Shown here: piece after piece, positions 1-12,889 of the stretch
Layout: each line of letters begins with the position of its first letter
Position numbering within the stretch: position 1 is the stretch's first letter
DNA from: Anarhynchus alexandrinus
Lineage: Eukaryota; Chordata; Aves; Charadriiformes; Charadriidae
Direction of reading: 5' to 3'
Length of the DNA: 64,000 nt
NCBI GenBank assembly: GCA_008711295.1
Contig: VUYV01000003.1
Location: forward strand, 6,076,147 to 6,140,146
The notes under the pieces: model-generated
What the model saw: the letters and a program-made list of their open reading frames with translations, nothing else
The model's database searches: none
What the model was told of the DNA's origin: nothing
Program-made: the position numbers and the translations under genes

Positions 1-65
1 ATTTAGCACTCACGAAGCTACACTTAGAGTATTGTTTCTAGCTTTGCATATGCAGTAGAATAAAA

Positions 66-415
66 GTGTTGAAAAAACTGGAGTGGGCTCAGCAGAGTGC
101 CACCAGTATGGTCAGGGGGCTGGAGCACGACATCCAAGAACGTCTATGGGAATTGTATTTGTTTAGCCTGGAAAACAGAAGGTTATGAATATCTCATTAC
201 AGTCTTTCACTACCCAAGGGGAGAGCTATAAAGGTGGAGCTGGACTCTTCTCAGATCCACAGAGCAGAGGGAAAAGAGGTCAAAAAGCCAGAAGTTACAA
301 AGGGGGAAATTCCAACTGGACACAAGGAAAGAAGTTTTCACAATGAGAAGCACTGGAAGAGAGGCCCAGAGAGTGTGTGGAACCTTTACCCTTAGAGATT
401 TTACACTTAGAGATT
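66..415 (+). mobile_element. CR1 LINE, 3' part of ORF2, old and degraded
   Basis: The + strand reads the C-terminal part of CR1 ORF2. At 121-185 one frame gives [20 protein letters not shown], the family's LEH...ER(L)[12 protein letters not shown] block. Further on, the wording for 'rich in [11 protein letters not shown]' is still visible around 340-390 as a damaged stretch (gcactggaagag...gtgtggaacc). Many substitutions and small indels separate it from younger CR1 copies in this window, so it is old. The 5' boundary is approximate, and no intact 3' tail is seen. Confidence 0.8.
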
Positions 416-1527
416 TTCAAAATACATCTTAGTTTCAATGTAGTGCTCTTTATGCAATGGATTCAACTATATGACGTCCAGAGGTGTCTTGCAACCTAAA
501 TTATAGTATGATCCTTATGAGGACTCAGTGACCTGTGATGCCTACCTATACAACCTATAGATGCCAATATGTATTCCTTTAGCACAAGACTTAGCATCAT
601 GCATGACCTTCAATGAAATTGTCTAATTCTCAGCCCTGACACCCATAAAATCATATGAAAAGAAGACTGACTAATCAGCTTGTGGATTTCAGGAAAACCA
701 CCATTTCCTGGGGAAGTGTTTATGTAGGGCACAAAGTTGCAGGACCAGTCATGGCGGAACAATGATATATGGTTCAGAGATAGCAGGGTAAAAAGAGAAA
801 ACAACAGGTGGAATAAGGATGGTATGGACAGTGACCTATAGACTATTGGGAGTTTAAATATCTTCAGAAAATAGTTCATTGAGGTCTAGACACAGATGTG
901 TAGGTTTGTTCTTCCAGCTGGATACGATGAGAGAGAAAGCTAAATTACTTAGTCAGTAGAATTTGCAAGTCATTGGGATTTTATGAACATGAGTAATTAG
1001 AGAGTAGAAAACAAAGTAGATCCTGGGAATGCTTAAGGTCTGAGTTTCTCTGGTTGATGGTATTCCAAGGTAAAAAAATTCATTCAGGTTTGGAATGAAA
1101 ATGCATTCTTTGACCAAACATTTGTGAAGATACACCTAAAAAACCTTATCATTTGATACTGTGAAAGTGTTAGTTTTGGAAGTCATTTGAAGTTAGACAA
1201 AGCACAAATGTAAAAAGAGCAGACATATAGTTCCATGTGGTTGCAAGCCTGACTCTAATGCAATTAAAGATGTACAATTTTGTTTTATTAGAATATAAAA
1301 AGAATATCACAACTCATTTAATCTCTGGTAGCTCTGAAATCAATATCTACAACATTTGTTTTTCAAACACATGATCTGCCATGACACTGGAAGGCACTAT
1401 AACACTGAAGCATCAGCTAATAGCACTTAAAAACTAGTGAATTGCTAAAACACTACATTCAGCTACTTGAAAATCTCATGTGAAACAAACTCTTTAGTGT
1501 TTCTTGAGCTCTCAAAAATTTGCAAAG
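416..1527. other. Unique AT-rich DNA, nothing recognised
   Basis: No repeat family, RNA gene or exon-like frame recognised. The open frames here are short, lack family resemblance and fit chance in AT-rich DNA. Confidence 0.5.
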
Positions 1528-2095
1528 TGTTGTCCTCGTAGGCATCTAAGCACCACACAACTGCTCACTCCCTCCCTACCTCCCAGTGACAGGGAGAGAG
1601 AATCAGAAGTGTAAAAGTGAGAAAACTCATGGGTTGAGATAAAGACAGCTTAATAAGTGAAACATCCCCCCCTCCCCCAAAAAAAACCCACAACCCAACA
1701 CCAAAACCAAGAAAAACAATTGATGCAAAAATACCCCAACCCAAAACTATTGCTCATCACCAGCTGACCAATACCCCAAGCAACGGCAGCCCCAGTCAAC
1801 TTACCACCCAGCTTTTATTGGTGAGCATGATGTCTTACGGTATGGAATATCCCTTTGGTCAGTTGGGGTCAGCTGTCCTGGCTGTGTGCTCTCTCAACTT
1901 CTTGTGCACTCAGAGCCTACTCGCTGGCAGGGCAGTATGAGGAACAGAAAAGGCCCTGACTCTGTGTAAGCACTGCTCAGCAATAATGAAAAACATTCCT
2001 GCGTTATCAGTGTTGTTTTGCTCACAAATCCATAATACTGCACCATATAAGCTACTATGAAGGAAATTACCTCTAGCACAGCCAAAACCATTACA
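1528..2095 (-). mobile_element. Avian LTR (type A), reverse orientation, probable solo LTR
   Basis: Matches a common bird LTR type that I recognise by its wording: on the + strand the block around 1855-2090 (ggaatatccctttggtcag, then tgtgtaagcactgctcagc) ends with agccaaaaccattaca. Read on the minus strand it begins TGTAATGG and runs through a U3/R region to an end near 1528-1531. The C- and A-rich stretch 1660-1740 lies in the LTR body. The same family recurs at 53343-55334. I could not match target duplications at the two ends, and no internal retroviral coding sequence flanks it. Class is probably ERVL, by inference only. Confidence 0.75.
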
Positions 2096-4778
2096 GTATT
2101 CAAACTCAAGCTTTAGAACAAAAAAGCATTTCTTGCAGTAATAATCAGATCATACATGGAGCAAAACTGCTGAGAAGTCTTTTCTCGTTTGAGTTATTCA
2201 CTTGTGAACACCACTTTTTCATTTGCTTAAGCCCATCTTTGTAATTCAGCTGTCAGTCTTTACTATTAGACCTGATCTTACAAATATTTCTGTATATTCT
2301 TAGCCCTTTTATGCATAGCAAACAATTGCTATTGACACCAGTAAAGTTAAGCCATGCACAAGATTTTGCAGTGACTCTGGGCTAATGTTACTGTAGTAAA
2401 GACTCATGTGATGCACAATGCTCTCAGCTATATGTTATGTTCCTTTTAGGAGAGCCTACATGTGAGCTGGTGCCTTCTGGAGGGAAAAGAGCTTGTCAGA
2501 GAGGGAAAGTCCTAAAGAGGGTCCAGGAGTAAACAGCCCACCCTGCTCCAGGTCTATCACAGACAACTTGGCTACAAGTTAATAATAAGTTTTTGTTTGT
2601 CTGTTCTTGTTCTGACTGATCCAGTCATGATGCGTGTCTCTGAGTAGAAGGCTAAGTATTCTTTCTACTCTAATAAATCATAGTTTTTTGGCTTGGGGTT
2701 CTTGTTGTTGTTGTTGTTTTAAGTTTAAGGACATTTTAGTCTTTGGGGAACTTGTTCCAGAGAAAAAGTCTGAGCCATGACTGTCTCAAAGTTTTGACTG
2801 CTTCATGGTCCAAGCACAGCCTGAAGGAGCAGTTTCAAGGTTCAGTACTTTATTTTTTCTACTGGTGCAATATTAAGAAAAACTGTTGTCTTTTCTCCTA
2901 AACATAGCTGTTATTTTTCTTCAGAGCCATTCTGACAAACTTTTAGAAGAACATTAAGAGCCATGTCTCTGTTTTTGTTTCATCCTCATTTTTTTATGTT
3001 GCTGAAAGTGATTACAGCAATTTTGAAGGCTCTTTGGGCTGCTAGCTCATTCTGCCCTTGACCCAATTAATTTATAATTTTCTTTTTAAAGAAAACAATT
3101 TTGTTTGCTGCTTACCCTTTCCTAAAGGGTCAAGAGTCCTGAGCCTGTAGCCTGGACAGCATGCATAGTCTAATGAGAAACAGTATTCATTTGACATTCA
3201 ATGGTATTTGGCTTTTGTCTCGTAAGTCAAGTCTGTGTTTTCAAAAGTACGCCTAAAATATTTTAGCTATTTTATACATGCTTTGTATTATCTGTTCTTG
3301 CTCTGTCTGGATTATTCCCACTCATTAGCCCAAATAATAAAAAGCCAACTATGCTGTATGTTATTTTATTTACTGGGGTGAGAGGGACCTGTGGAAATCC
3401 TCTGGGGATTTTTACTTCATAGGGAAGTTGGAAGTGTCACTTAGGGTCTGAACCTTGAGTTTCCAGGCGATCTGTTATTTTTACTGTGATAGATCAGATC
3501 TGAGGGAGAGTGATTTTTTTTCATTTATGAGCTGACAATACTTTATCACCATAAAAAGAGGAGAGGGTCTTACGGGCTCCTGTACAGCCTGTTCCTTGTG
3601 GAAGAGATAACTGAAATTTTGGAGGTTCTAAAAGCAGAAGTAAAGTAAAAGTTTGTATTCATTTTCTGGATGCATTAGTTTCTACCAAGATATACAGGGC
3701 TTTAGAGGTGGTCAGTTGGGTGCTACCATCCCTGTTGTTATAGAAAGTTTTCTCTTAAGTGATATTTTTTTCTTGCTTGTCTTCTAGTCTTATTTGTTGA
3801 TCTTGAGTTAAGAAAGACCTTAAGCTTGTAAATGGCTGTCAGTGGCTTGTGAAGAACTAAGCAGAGCTTTCAGAGAGGGACTAGAGCACTTGCTTAAATG
3901 TCCTTCTAAACTTAAAAAGAAATGCTCCCAAAATTAAAATAACCTGATAGGCACAGTGGAAGGCAAAGCAGGTGGAAAGAACTGCTAGCTTTTAGGCAAC
4001 ACTGGACCTGGAAAACTGTTCCTTCATAACCATGTCATGCTCTGTAACTTATAACTCTTGGGAGTCTGTTGTTAATTGACATTTCTGAAAGATATGTCTG
4101 ATCGTAAAGCCTACTCTTATTTCCTCCCTAGGGCTAGGCCTGAGCATGTTGTATTAATTCAAGGTTCTTTCTTCTAACACTGAAAAAAAACCAAAACAAA
4201 CGTACAAATTACAGATTTCCAAGTAATCTTGTCTTTTGAAAGCATATGGAAAAATCATTAACCGTAGTTAAGGTCATTGTGCTAAAAGACCATGCTGGGT
4301 AATAGAGGTGATTACAAGCATCACTAGGAAGACATAAATAGCATTTCATGGGAGATGAGGGGGACAGGAAAGCTGGTGTTCTGCTTTACCATCTGCAGAA
4401 GTGGCCTAATGAGGAATGAATGTTGCTTGAGTGATACACTGGTATTTCTCCTCTCTGTTCAGCTGTACTGACTGGTAGCATTAGGAACCCAATAGCATGG
4501 AGAAATTCTGTGCACCAGATGGCAAGCTCAGCTCCTGCAATTGGTATTTTAAAACAAAGCTGGAAAGAACCCCAAATTCTTTCCTGGTGTTAGTCTGAAA
4601 ACTCAAATACTTTGAAAGTGAATATGTTACTGTTTGGATGGTGCCAATGAGGAGCAATAGTTGACACCACCATCCTGTAGGAATCTTTGCAATAATACAC
4701 GGGATACAAGATAGATTAAGTAGTTAGGAGTTTAAGGGAATTGGATTTGGAGGCTGTACTTCAGAAAACACAAGGGTG
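2096..4778. other. Unique AT-rich DNA with short simple repeats
   Basis: Contains a (TTG)5-type microsatellite at about 2703-2717 and several T or A runs. No coding or repeat-family signal recognised. Confidence 0.5.
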
Positions 4779-4960
4779 ATATGAACAGCTAGTTCAATAA
4801 TAGCGTGTTATTTAACACATACTCTAAATTAAATTGGTAACACTACTGCAAACCAGTGCATTGGCCTAGATAATGAACTAGCTGTCCATATGATGACTGT
4901 GATTTCCTAAGTAAAACATAATTTGCAACTATATTAACACATACTCTAAGTTAAGTTGGT
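4779..4960. repeat. Interleaved inverted and direct short repeats
   Basis: An inverted pair lies at 4779-4796 and 4874-4891 (17 of 18 bases complementary), about 77 bases apart. A direct pair of 27 bases with two or three differences lies at 4812-4838 and 4934-4960. The direct repeat sits once inside the loop and once beyond the right arm. Family unknown. Confidence 0.75.
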
Positions 4961-7277
4961 GTCCCTTGTTTCTTCATACTCTCTTCTGCAGTTTTCTCAG
5001 ACAACCCAACAGCTGTTATTGTGACTTATTTACTAACTGAACTTCCTATTATCAGAAATGTAGATTCTAATACTTTTATCTTCTTACCCCTTTTTTTTCT
5101 GCTTCTGAAATGCTCCTAGGGACTGTGACTCTTTTGGGGTTCATAGCTGCTGTTAACAGCTCTTACAAAATTGAGGCAGAAAGATGAATCTTTTCCCTCT
5201 ATAACACTAATGCTGGCGAACATTTTGCAATTGTAGTAATTATTAATAATTAAAAATGAATGAAGCCCAAAATATTTAAAATCAAGCCTCAGTGTTTTGA
5301 AATGTTTTTGAAATGTTTTTGTGCATTTTTTTTAAGACTTAATGCAGTACATTTTCTTAAGGAAAAGACACATCTATTCCAGAACATGAAGATCTAAAAA
5401 TAAAAATATGCCACATCCCACCCGCCTAGTGGATAAGGGGAACTACAACAGGCTACCAGTAATTCACCCTGTAGCATGTGCACAAAGCAATCAGACTTCC
5501 CATTTTGTGGCATATTGTTCACATATCTGTATCTAAAACTTCACACAAAAATCTGTATCTATTGTCACACCCAGTGAAATTGCACTTAACAATTTTAACT
5601 TGCCATCTTGCTCCAAGGTGTGCTGCATGCTACTGCTTTCAGCTTACATGTGAAGTAAAGGAATCATAAGAATGACAACTTAACTATTTTGTTATGGCTC
5701 TTTTTTCTATTTAAAAGCTTTTGCTTCAACTGCACTCCCAGCATTTCTTCTTTCTGTCCTTTGTGCAAGCTGAACTTCACAACTGACTTTGATAATTCAC
5801 GTAGTTAAGCATTGAGTGGCTGATTGTAATGTAGGTCAAGGATTATTAACTTCTTCACTACTTTCTTTACTTTAATCAGTTTTCCAAGATTAAGTACCAG
5901 AAGTGGTTATTAACTAGTTCATTAAAAAAAAACCCAAACTGCTACAGAGGATAAATAGCCTTATATTTAGACAGCAGGGTTGCAGATCAAGATACTCCAA
6001 GTCAGTTGTCAGCTCTACCACAGTTTTATGCTAATGTGAAGTAGTTAACAAGACAAAATAGACTATATGTACAAGCTTAGGCAACTTATGTTCTTTCTGG
6101 AAGAAATGGTTGACTTACAGTCAGTTTCTTCTGCCTTTTTATCTTGCATAGGGATTTACTAACGGAATGTAGTGAATTCTGTCCTCAGCAGTGACGAATA
6201 CTACTGACTGTGCAAATAACTGATTTCAGAAGGGCTGAGCTATCCATCATTCTTAATGTTTACTGATGCACAGTGTACATTTCTGCTCCCTAGCCTCCAA
6301 CTCTGATCTCATGCTTTCATCTCTTCCTATTTCCTTCCCGCATATTTCCTAACAAGTAGCTATGCATAGTTCCAGTACCTGCCCACTCACAATTGATCTG
6401 ATTAGGCTCTAGGAAGTTTCACTAAATCTGTTTGTGGAAGATCTATGTCTCTGGGTGGTACTGGCAGGATCACACAACCAGATTCTCTTTTATACTGCTG
6501 GCTGCAGGCAGTTTGGGAATTTTAGATTAATTCTGCTTTGGCCATAGACTTCTTCAGGAAGGGGACTTTATTATGTGTTCGGTGTCGAATCATAAATTAA
6601 ACAGTGAACTTAGTTGTCTGTATTGATTAAGCTCCTCCTCTCCTCTCCAATCCCCTACCCACCCCTAGATTATTGCTTTTAGATGTGCCACGCTCAAAAA
6701 AAAATGGACAAAACATTGTCTTGTTTTTGATTCACAGTGCTCCTTTAAGAAGTCAATAGACGTAAGGAATATAGAGCCATTTCTTTGTTACTATCAAGGC
6801 TGTTTTGTTTACTAGCATTATCTTACATGTTTAACGAACTTTTAGATCAGTTCCAAAAAAGCATGCCTTTATGTTTGGTTCCTTTTGCTGAATATATGGT
6901 AAGAATAAATAGTTTTCTTTGAAACTATTTCCTTATAGTAAGTGTTAGGACTTGGAAATAATTCAGTCAGGCATCATATATGCCTTCTATTTTATAGCAG
7001 AGTGTTATTATCTAAGACTAAGACAGATGCAGTAGAAAATGCTGCAATATTCAAACACGTACTCAATAGCTGAAATCAGGTGCCACTGTATAGGAAAGGG
7101 AGAAAGCCTAAAAGACTTGCAAACAAAACCAAATGCCTTTTCAGTGAGAGATCTGCCTTGTCTTTTCTCTATACAGTTGAGCCAAAATACATTCAATAAG
7201 TCAAACCTCTTAGCATTTAAAAACAGAGCAGGTGACAGAGTATAAATTGGTTGATTCATTTCAATTAAGAAATGGTC
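4961..7277. other. Unique AT-rich DNA, nothing recognised
   Basis: A small direct repeat of a gaaatgttttt unit occurs near 5300-5325. No exon, RNA gene or mobile-element family recognised. Confidence 0.5.
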
Positions 7278-7343
7278 ACCAGGTGTCCTGAGCCAATTAA
7301 AAGGGAAAGAACCAGGTGTCCTGAGCCAATTAAAAGGGAAAGA
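7278..7343. repeat. Perfect 33-bp tandem repeat, two copies
   Basis: Units 7278-7310 and 7311-7343 are identical. Each begins accaggtgtcctgagccaat. On the minus strand both encode the same peptide phrase, FPFNWLRTPG, but that is a by-product of the repeat, not evidence of a gene. Confidence 0.95.
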
Positions 7344-9493
7344 ATAGGTTGGCACACCCCTTATTCTGTACCTTAAAAAAGAGATGGTTCAAGTTTCTGT
7401 TTGCTGCATGTGAAAATTCAAAGGAGGGGGGTGGTTTTTTTTTGTTTTGGTTGTTTGTAGTTGTTTTTTTTTTTTTTTTTTTTAATTGTAATAGAAACTG
7501 TGCTTTTTGTTTGATGCGTAATATGGGAGGAAGGCCTGGACTTCCTGAGGTGAGTGAACTGTAATCAGGAACCAAAAAAAAGTGAGAAATTTCATGCTAA
7601 GGATATGTGGGAAAGGGGTAGTTCTGGCTTGCCCTGGGACCTAATTTTTTATCTGGAGTATAGTGTGTTGAATCTGATGCGGTGGATCTGGCATTTAGGA
7701 GCTGAAGGAGTGGTGGCTGAGATCCTGAAGAAGAAATGAGAAATTTTGGGAGTAAATCAAAAAGGCTTTCTGGAAGGTAGTAGTACTTAAGAAAGTATAC
7801 TGTAGAGTGGGTTTTATTTTGTAAGTATGTCTTCTAATATTAGATTGGTTTTGGCTGGTGTTCTGCTAGGCTGTGAACTTTTTTCCCTGTTTGAATGATT
7901 TTAGGCTGAGAAAAAATTCATCTTTCTCAGCATGAAATGTTTTTGAATTTGAGGAAGAAATCTGAAGTCAAGGGTTGTAAACTTTTAAATGCTGTTGTAC
8001 TCCTAAGATAGAATGAAAGCAAGTTCCATGGGTTTGTGCTTTTAGTTGTATACTTGCAGGAAGAGCTAAATTTGCTGATGTCTGTGAGCATAAAACACTT
8101 GTGTAAATACTCAGTTTTACTAACTGACTACATGTAAGTCTTCATATAGAAGTTCTGTCCAGTGCATGCTGTATTTAGTCTGCTCCTTTTTTCTATATTC
8201 ATGTACCCTGATGTCTAAACTTTATCTAAAAGCATTCCCAACTTAGCTGTGTGGGAGGATTAAGTTGTGTGGGAGATAACAACAACAGCCCCCTCAAAGT
8301 AGCTGTTTTACAGTCCCATCTCTTTTTTAATCACAAACTTAACTTCGGTTCATGTTGTGATATGTATTCATTACAAACTGATCTACCCTCTTCAGTAAGA
8401 AGAAACTTCAACCATCCTTGTTACCCATTCTTATAACCAATTCTTATTTTCCACAAGCTCATTTTCCCTTTGCTGTTCTTCAGTAAGTTGATCTCTTTCA
8501 CCTTCCTTTAGCTCTAGGTGAATCCAAGTTCTAGCGTATCTGTCTCTAATTCATCAAACATAAGTTTGCCAAAGAATTGCTACCTGAGCTTTGTTTTTCA
8601 AAGCTTTAAAAGTTTTGAATTAATTCGTTCCAAACACCACTTTGTTGTATTATTAGTTCTCAAGTCCCACACCACAAGAATGTATTCAAGGACACGTTGC
8701 ATGTTGAAGCTCTTGCAAAAATTCATGCATTGATGATTTGTGTGATTTGTCAATCACTTTAAGTAAACACATCAATGTTTGTTGTAAATAAATCATCCTA
8801 AAATTAGCAATTACTCTTTGGTCTAGCAGTTGTGAAAGTGAGGTAGGGTTTGGCAAAAACACAAGCAGAACATTTGGATGCAAATCTCAAAGATGAGATA
8901 GATGCCTTGGTGCATTAACAAGAATCAGCAAGGCTTTAAACATTGGGCTATTCACATAGCAATGGCGCCTAGTATTGTAGATAAAGCAGTCCATTAAGAG
9001 GTCTTATAACTTGGAAATTAAGCTGGACCTTTGTGTTCAATTGCTAGTGAACAGACAAATGCGTAAGCTCAAGCCTTTATCCACCCTTCAATTTTATAAA
9101 TGGTAAACTAATACAGGACTATACTCAAAGTTACCAGTAGCCTTGCTGCTCAACATTCAAGGCTGTAAAGACCATCCAGCTTTAGTTTTGAAGTTTACGC
9201 TTCTCAGTGACAAAGATTCTTTGTGGTACATGTATCCAAAAGTCCTGTCTCATTCATATTGGGTATCTGTTGCCATCTGCAGCCTCTAACCCTTTCAAAT
9301 AATCAGCAAAAGCAGATGGAAACTTGTGACTGGCACTCTTTGACTGCACTGTAAAAGCTGCTATGAAAAGACAGTCTGTCCTAAAGTTTCTCTAATCTTT
9401 TACTGACTTGAAAATCCTTCATCACTGAAATGCTATTATATTGTTAACATAGTTAAGGAAAGGGGGTGGCTTCTACTTCCATCCTGGCTTTAC
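7344..9493. other. Unique DNA with a long poly-T tract
   Basis: A run of 20 T lies at 7464-7483, with GT-rich sequence before it. Nothing else recognised. The open frames that read through the T run are low-complexity and not credible genes. Confidence 0.5.
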
Positions 9494-9561
9494 TTTTTTT
9501 TTTGTCTATGTTACAACACTATCACATTTTTTTTTTTGTTCATGTTACAACATTATCACAT
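9494..9561. repeat. 34-bp tandem repeat, two diverged copies
   Basis: Units 9494-9527 and 9528-9561 each consist of ten T followed by 24 bases ending in ctatcacat or ttatcacat. They differ at three positions. Confidence 0.9.
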
Positions 9562-11465
9562 ATAAATACACATAGAGGGCAAAATTCATCTTCATAAGAC
9601 TTATGTGGTTGGTCACAGAGTTTAGAGGGTTGTTTCCTAAGTTTCCAAACATATTTTAAGCATGTCTGAAAGTGCTTGCTACTTTATGCAACAGATTACT
9701 GGAGTACTGGAATCACTTCAGTGTGTACAAGTTAAGAATACATTACCTGAAGAGTCAGATCTGCCAGGTCTGATCAGGGCTTAACCATAGCAATATTTTT
9801 GCACAAGTGAGTAGAAAAAACCAAGAATTCCTGGAAAACATAGCATAATGACCAACATAGGGACAAGCAAGTCCTTTTGTTGTTCTGATTTTTAGCACTC
9901 TTATGCTTCTGTTTCCTATCTTTATTTAAATATGATGATAATCTTCGTGTGAGACATGTTGTAAAGGGAATAAATGCATTACACAAAATGAGTAAATCCA
10001 GCTGGGGCACCAAGATATTGTTGTGAGGGCTGTATGGGAACTGAGGATAAGAGATTTGAATCTTAGAGGTAATGAGGCAGTTGAGATGACTTCTCTATCT
10101 ACAGTTACATACTACAGTGAAGTGAGAAAATACAGGGTCTGCTAATATCATACTTTTTGATGGCAACACTACAGTTTTCTCTTTGTTGAAAATACGTTCC
10201 TCAGCTTCGCGAATTCAAGGAATTCTCCCCCCACCCCCACCCCACCTTGAGGCTATGTATAAGAAAAATACAAGTCTTTCCTAATGTTTAATATAAGCTG
10301 TTGCACATCTAAGTCTTGCGCATCAGATGTTTGTGTCAAATTTTGGAAAATACTGTGAGGGTTCTCGATGAGATATATACTAATAGTTACAGTTTTTCAC
10401 CTTACTTGGAGTACTGTTTTGCTCATAACTGTATCTGCACTTCACCCAGTGTTTGTATGATGTCTGCTGATTCTGTTACTTAATAGTGGTCCCAGTAAAA
10501 AGGAAGGCTTACAGTGTTCTGAAATTCATGTTAGACTTGGAATATGATATCCATGTTCATGGCTCTTGCTGACTGGTGCCACCAAAGGGGCTTCTGTGTT
10601 AATAGAAATGTGATTATGAAGGTCCTAATCTGGCATGAACAACAAAGGATGGGGCCAGACACCTTCTTAAGAAACATAATTATTCAGGAGGGCTCTAGAC
10701 ATCTAAAAGAGTTTTAGAATCAGTACAGCTAGTACACTTTCATAAGTGTTATAGAGTATATGCTTTTAATAATTGATGAGATAATTGTTAGGTGACAGGC
10801 CAGCTGATGTATTAGCTTTACTTTGCCGGAAGGCTTAAATTCTGGCAGGAGGCTGTGTTGTTTTGTTTTTCTTCTCGGGTCCTACAGACTGATGGAGTGT
10901 TGGGAGGTGGTAGGGAGCATCTGATGAGATAGACACTGCTTTTCTCAGATTAATTCCCAAGAGCTAGCAAAAGTCACTTAGGAGGAAACGGGATGGGAAA
11001 GGATAACTTATCTGAGGACTTGAAGAAGCTAAACAGTTAAATAGGGAAGGAGAGGAAGTAAATTGTTATGAGAAAGGACAGTATAGCTGTTTCTTAGCTA
11101 CAAAAAACCCCACTGCTTTAAATGTATAAAGATGGGATCTTATTCAAAGTTCAGTAAAGTTAACAGAAGATGCTGGGGAAGGAGAATTGTGATGTGTTGT
11201 ATATGTGGCTTGTGTGTGGGTTTTTGTTGTGTTTTAAACTTCAGTGAGCTTTGAAAGAAATCCAGAAGTATTTTACAACTTCAAAACAAATATGACTGGG
11301 TATAGGTAGAAATCAATTATCTGACTTCAGATAAACATACAGATTCCAGACTTTCAGCTGTGAATCTGGACAATTGGCACAGTAAAGTATAATGAGCTCT
11401 AGCCAGGGAAGCCTGTTTTTCCCCAAGTAACTTTCTGGATAGCAACCATACCAAAGGGAAGAAAA
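9562..11465. other. Unique AT-rich DNA with one C-rich tract
   Basis: The only notable element is a tract of C runs at 10227-10246 (6, 5, 4 and 2 C separated by single A), which could form a G-quadruplex on the minus strand. No gene or repeat family recognised. Confidence 0.5.
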
Positions 11466-11572
11466 GTTGGAGGACAGCAACTAGCAGTGTATCCCAAGGG
11501 GTAAATAGTAGGTCCAGTCCTTTTCAGTGTCTTCATTAATGAGACAGATGATGAGGCAGAGTGTACCCTATG
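11466..11572 (+). mobile_element. CR1 LINE reverse-transcriptase scrap
   Basis: About 107 bases align by eye with the CR1 block around the PQGSVLGP...FINDMDEG motifs. Comparison with 54040-54145 shows the same order: a tagc.gtgt.tccc.aggggt core, then ggtccagtcctttt, tcttcattaatga and gaggcagagtgtaccct. The copy has several stops and is truncated at both ends, so it is an old internal fragment. Confidence 0.7.
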
Positions 11573-12889
11573 CCAGAGTTAGCAGTCTTACCCAGAGTTA
11601 AGACGAGACCAAGGAAAGTTTTTTTGGATTCTTTTCTCATCCTATCTTATTTGGTTGCTTCATAAATATAAATGCTTCATTCTGAAGACAAGAAAACTTA
11701 GTGTTGTCTGTCCCCAGAACTGAAAATTGAAATCCCTCGTCTCTAATTTTTATAATTAGGAAACCCTACAAAGTTATGCCATGGGGCCTAACCTCTGGTG
11801 GATTCTCAATAACTTGACAGACCATTTTATAGGTGCTGATGCCCCATGACACTTAAATAATTCCACTTCAAAGTAAACTGCTTTCATAATAGCATGCTTA
11901 ATTCCAATTAACTGAATTGAAAGAGGCACAGGATTCTTAAGAGCAAACCAGATTCAATGTAACTTTGTGTCATAGGAATGCATTTTATATCCCTTCCATG
12001 TTTTTCTGGCAATATACTATGGACTTACATAATTATGATCTATCTTGACACTGCTTTCACAAATACTCCTTTCAAAACACTGCTTCCTATACAAAGAAAA
12101 GAAGCAGTCTCTGATAATCATTCTTGAAGCAGATAATGTTCTAGACTAGCTAAGCTTACCTGGAATTTGTACAAAAAATGAACTTAAACTATATTGCCAT
12201 AATAAATATTGGCAGAATTATACTTCTGATATTGATTTCTGTATAGTCTGAATATATAGGTTATGACTTGATTTTCAAAGTTTTTAGAGTTGCATGAAAT
12301 CCTCCAAAATATGCAGACCTCACACAGAGAATAAAGGGGCTTTTTGTAGCCAAATTCTGCAAGTTCACAGCAGTTGGAGGGAGGATGGGTTTACAAACTT
12401 CTAAAAAGCCTTCGGATGAGCTTTATGACTTTTTCATGTGAAAATCCTAGGAAACCGATGTCAAGCCCACTGAAATATTAATTTCCATGTTTTTGTCTAG
12501 TTTGACTTTGACATACCTTCAGCAACATACCCTGTACTTGAATCAGTCAATGAGTTCAGCTGAAAATAGATCTGACAAGATATTGTATGCTAGTGTCTGG
12601 TTTCTATTGCCATTTGTCACTTGTAGGCCTCTTCACCCAGCAGAAGATGGCTTTTTTTCTTTCCTCCCCTTCTTGATTTTGGAACTGCTTAGTCTGTGTT
12701 AATTTTATAAGATCTTCTTGGATCGAGTTGTTTAATGTACAGATTGGTGACATTTTCGTGTGTACTGATGTTTGCATGTTGGAGTCATCAAAAACAGCCA
12801 CATTCTATAGAAGCAGAAAAAAATTGAACATCTCGTGCTTCTGAGAACTTAATATACAGGAGGCTTTACCTTAAATTCAGGAAATCTTG
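11573..12889. other. Unique AT-rich DNA, nothing recognised
   Basis: No element, exon or RNA gene could be supported. Confidence 0.5.

Noticed and set aside
7278..7343. CRISPR-like repeat
   Set aside because: The two units are directly adjacent with no spacer, and the surrounding genome is avian nuclear DNA.
7008..7355. 115-residue minus-strand frame with a repeated FPFNWLRTPG phrase as a repeat protein
   Set aside because: The peptide repeat is just the 33-bp DNA tandem repeat, and the rest has no family resemblance.
7330..7575. Frames with Lys or Phe runs
   Set aside because: They translate a 20-base T run and its neighbours, so the peptide is low-complexity.
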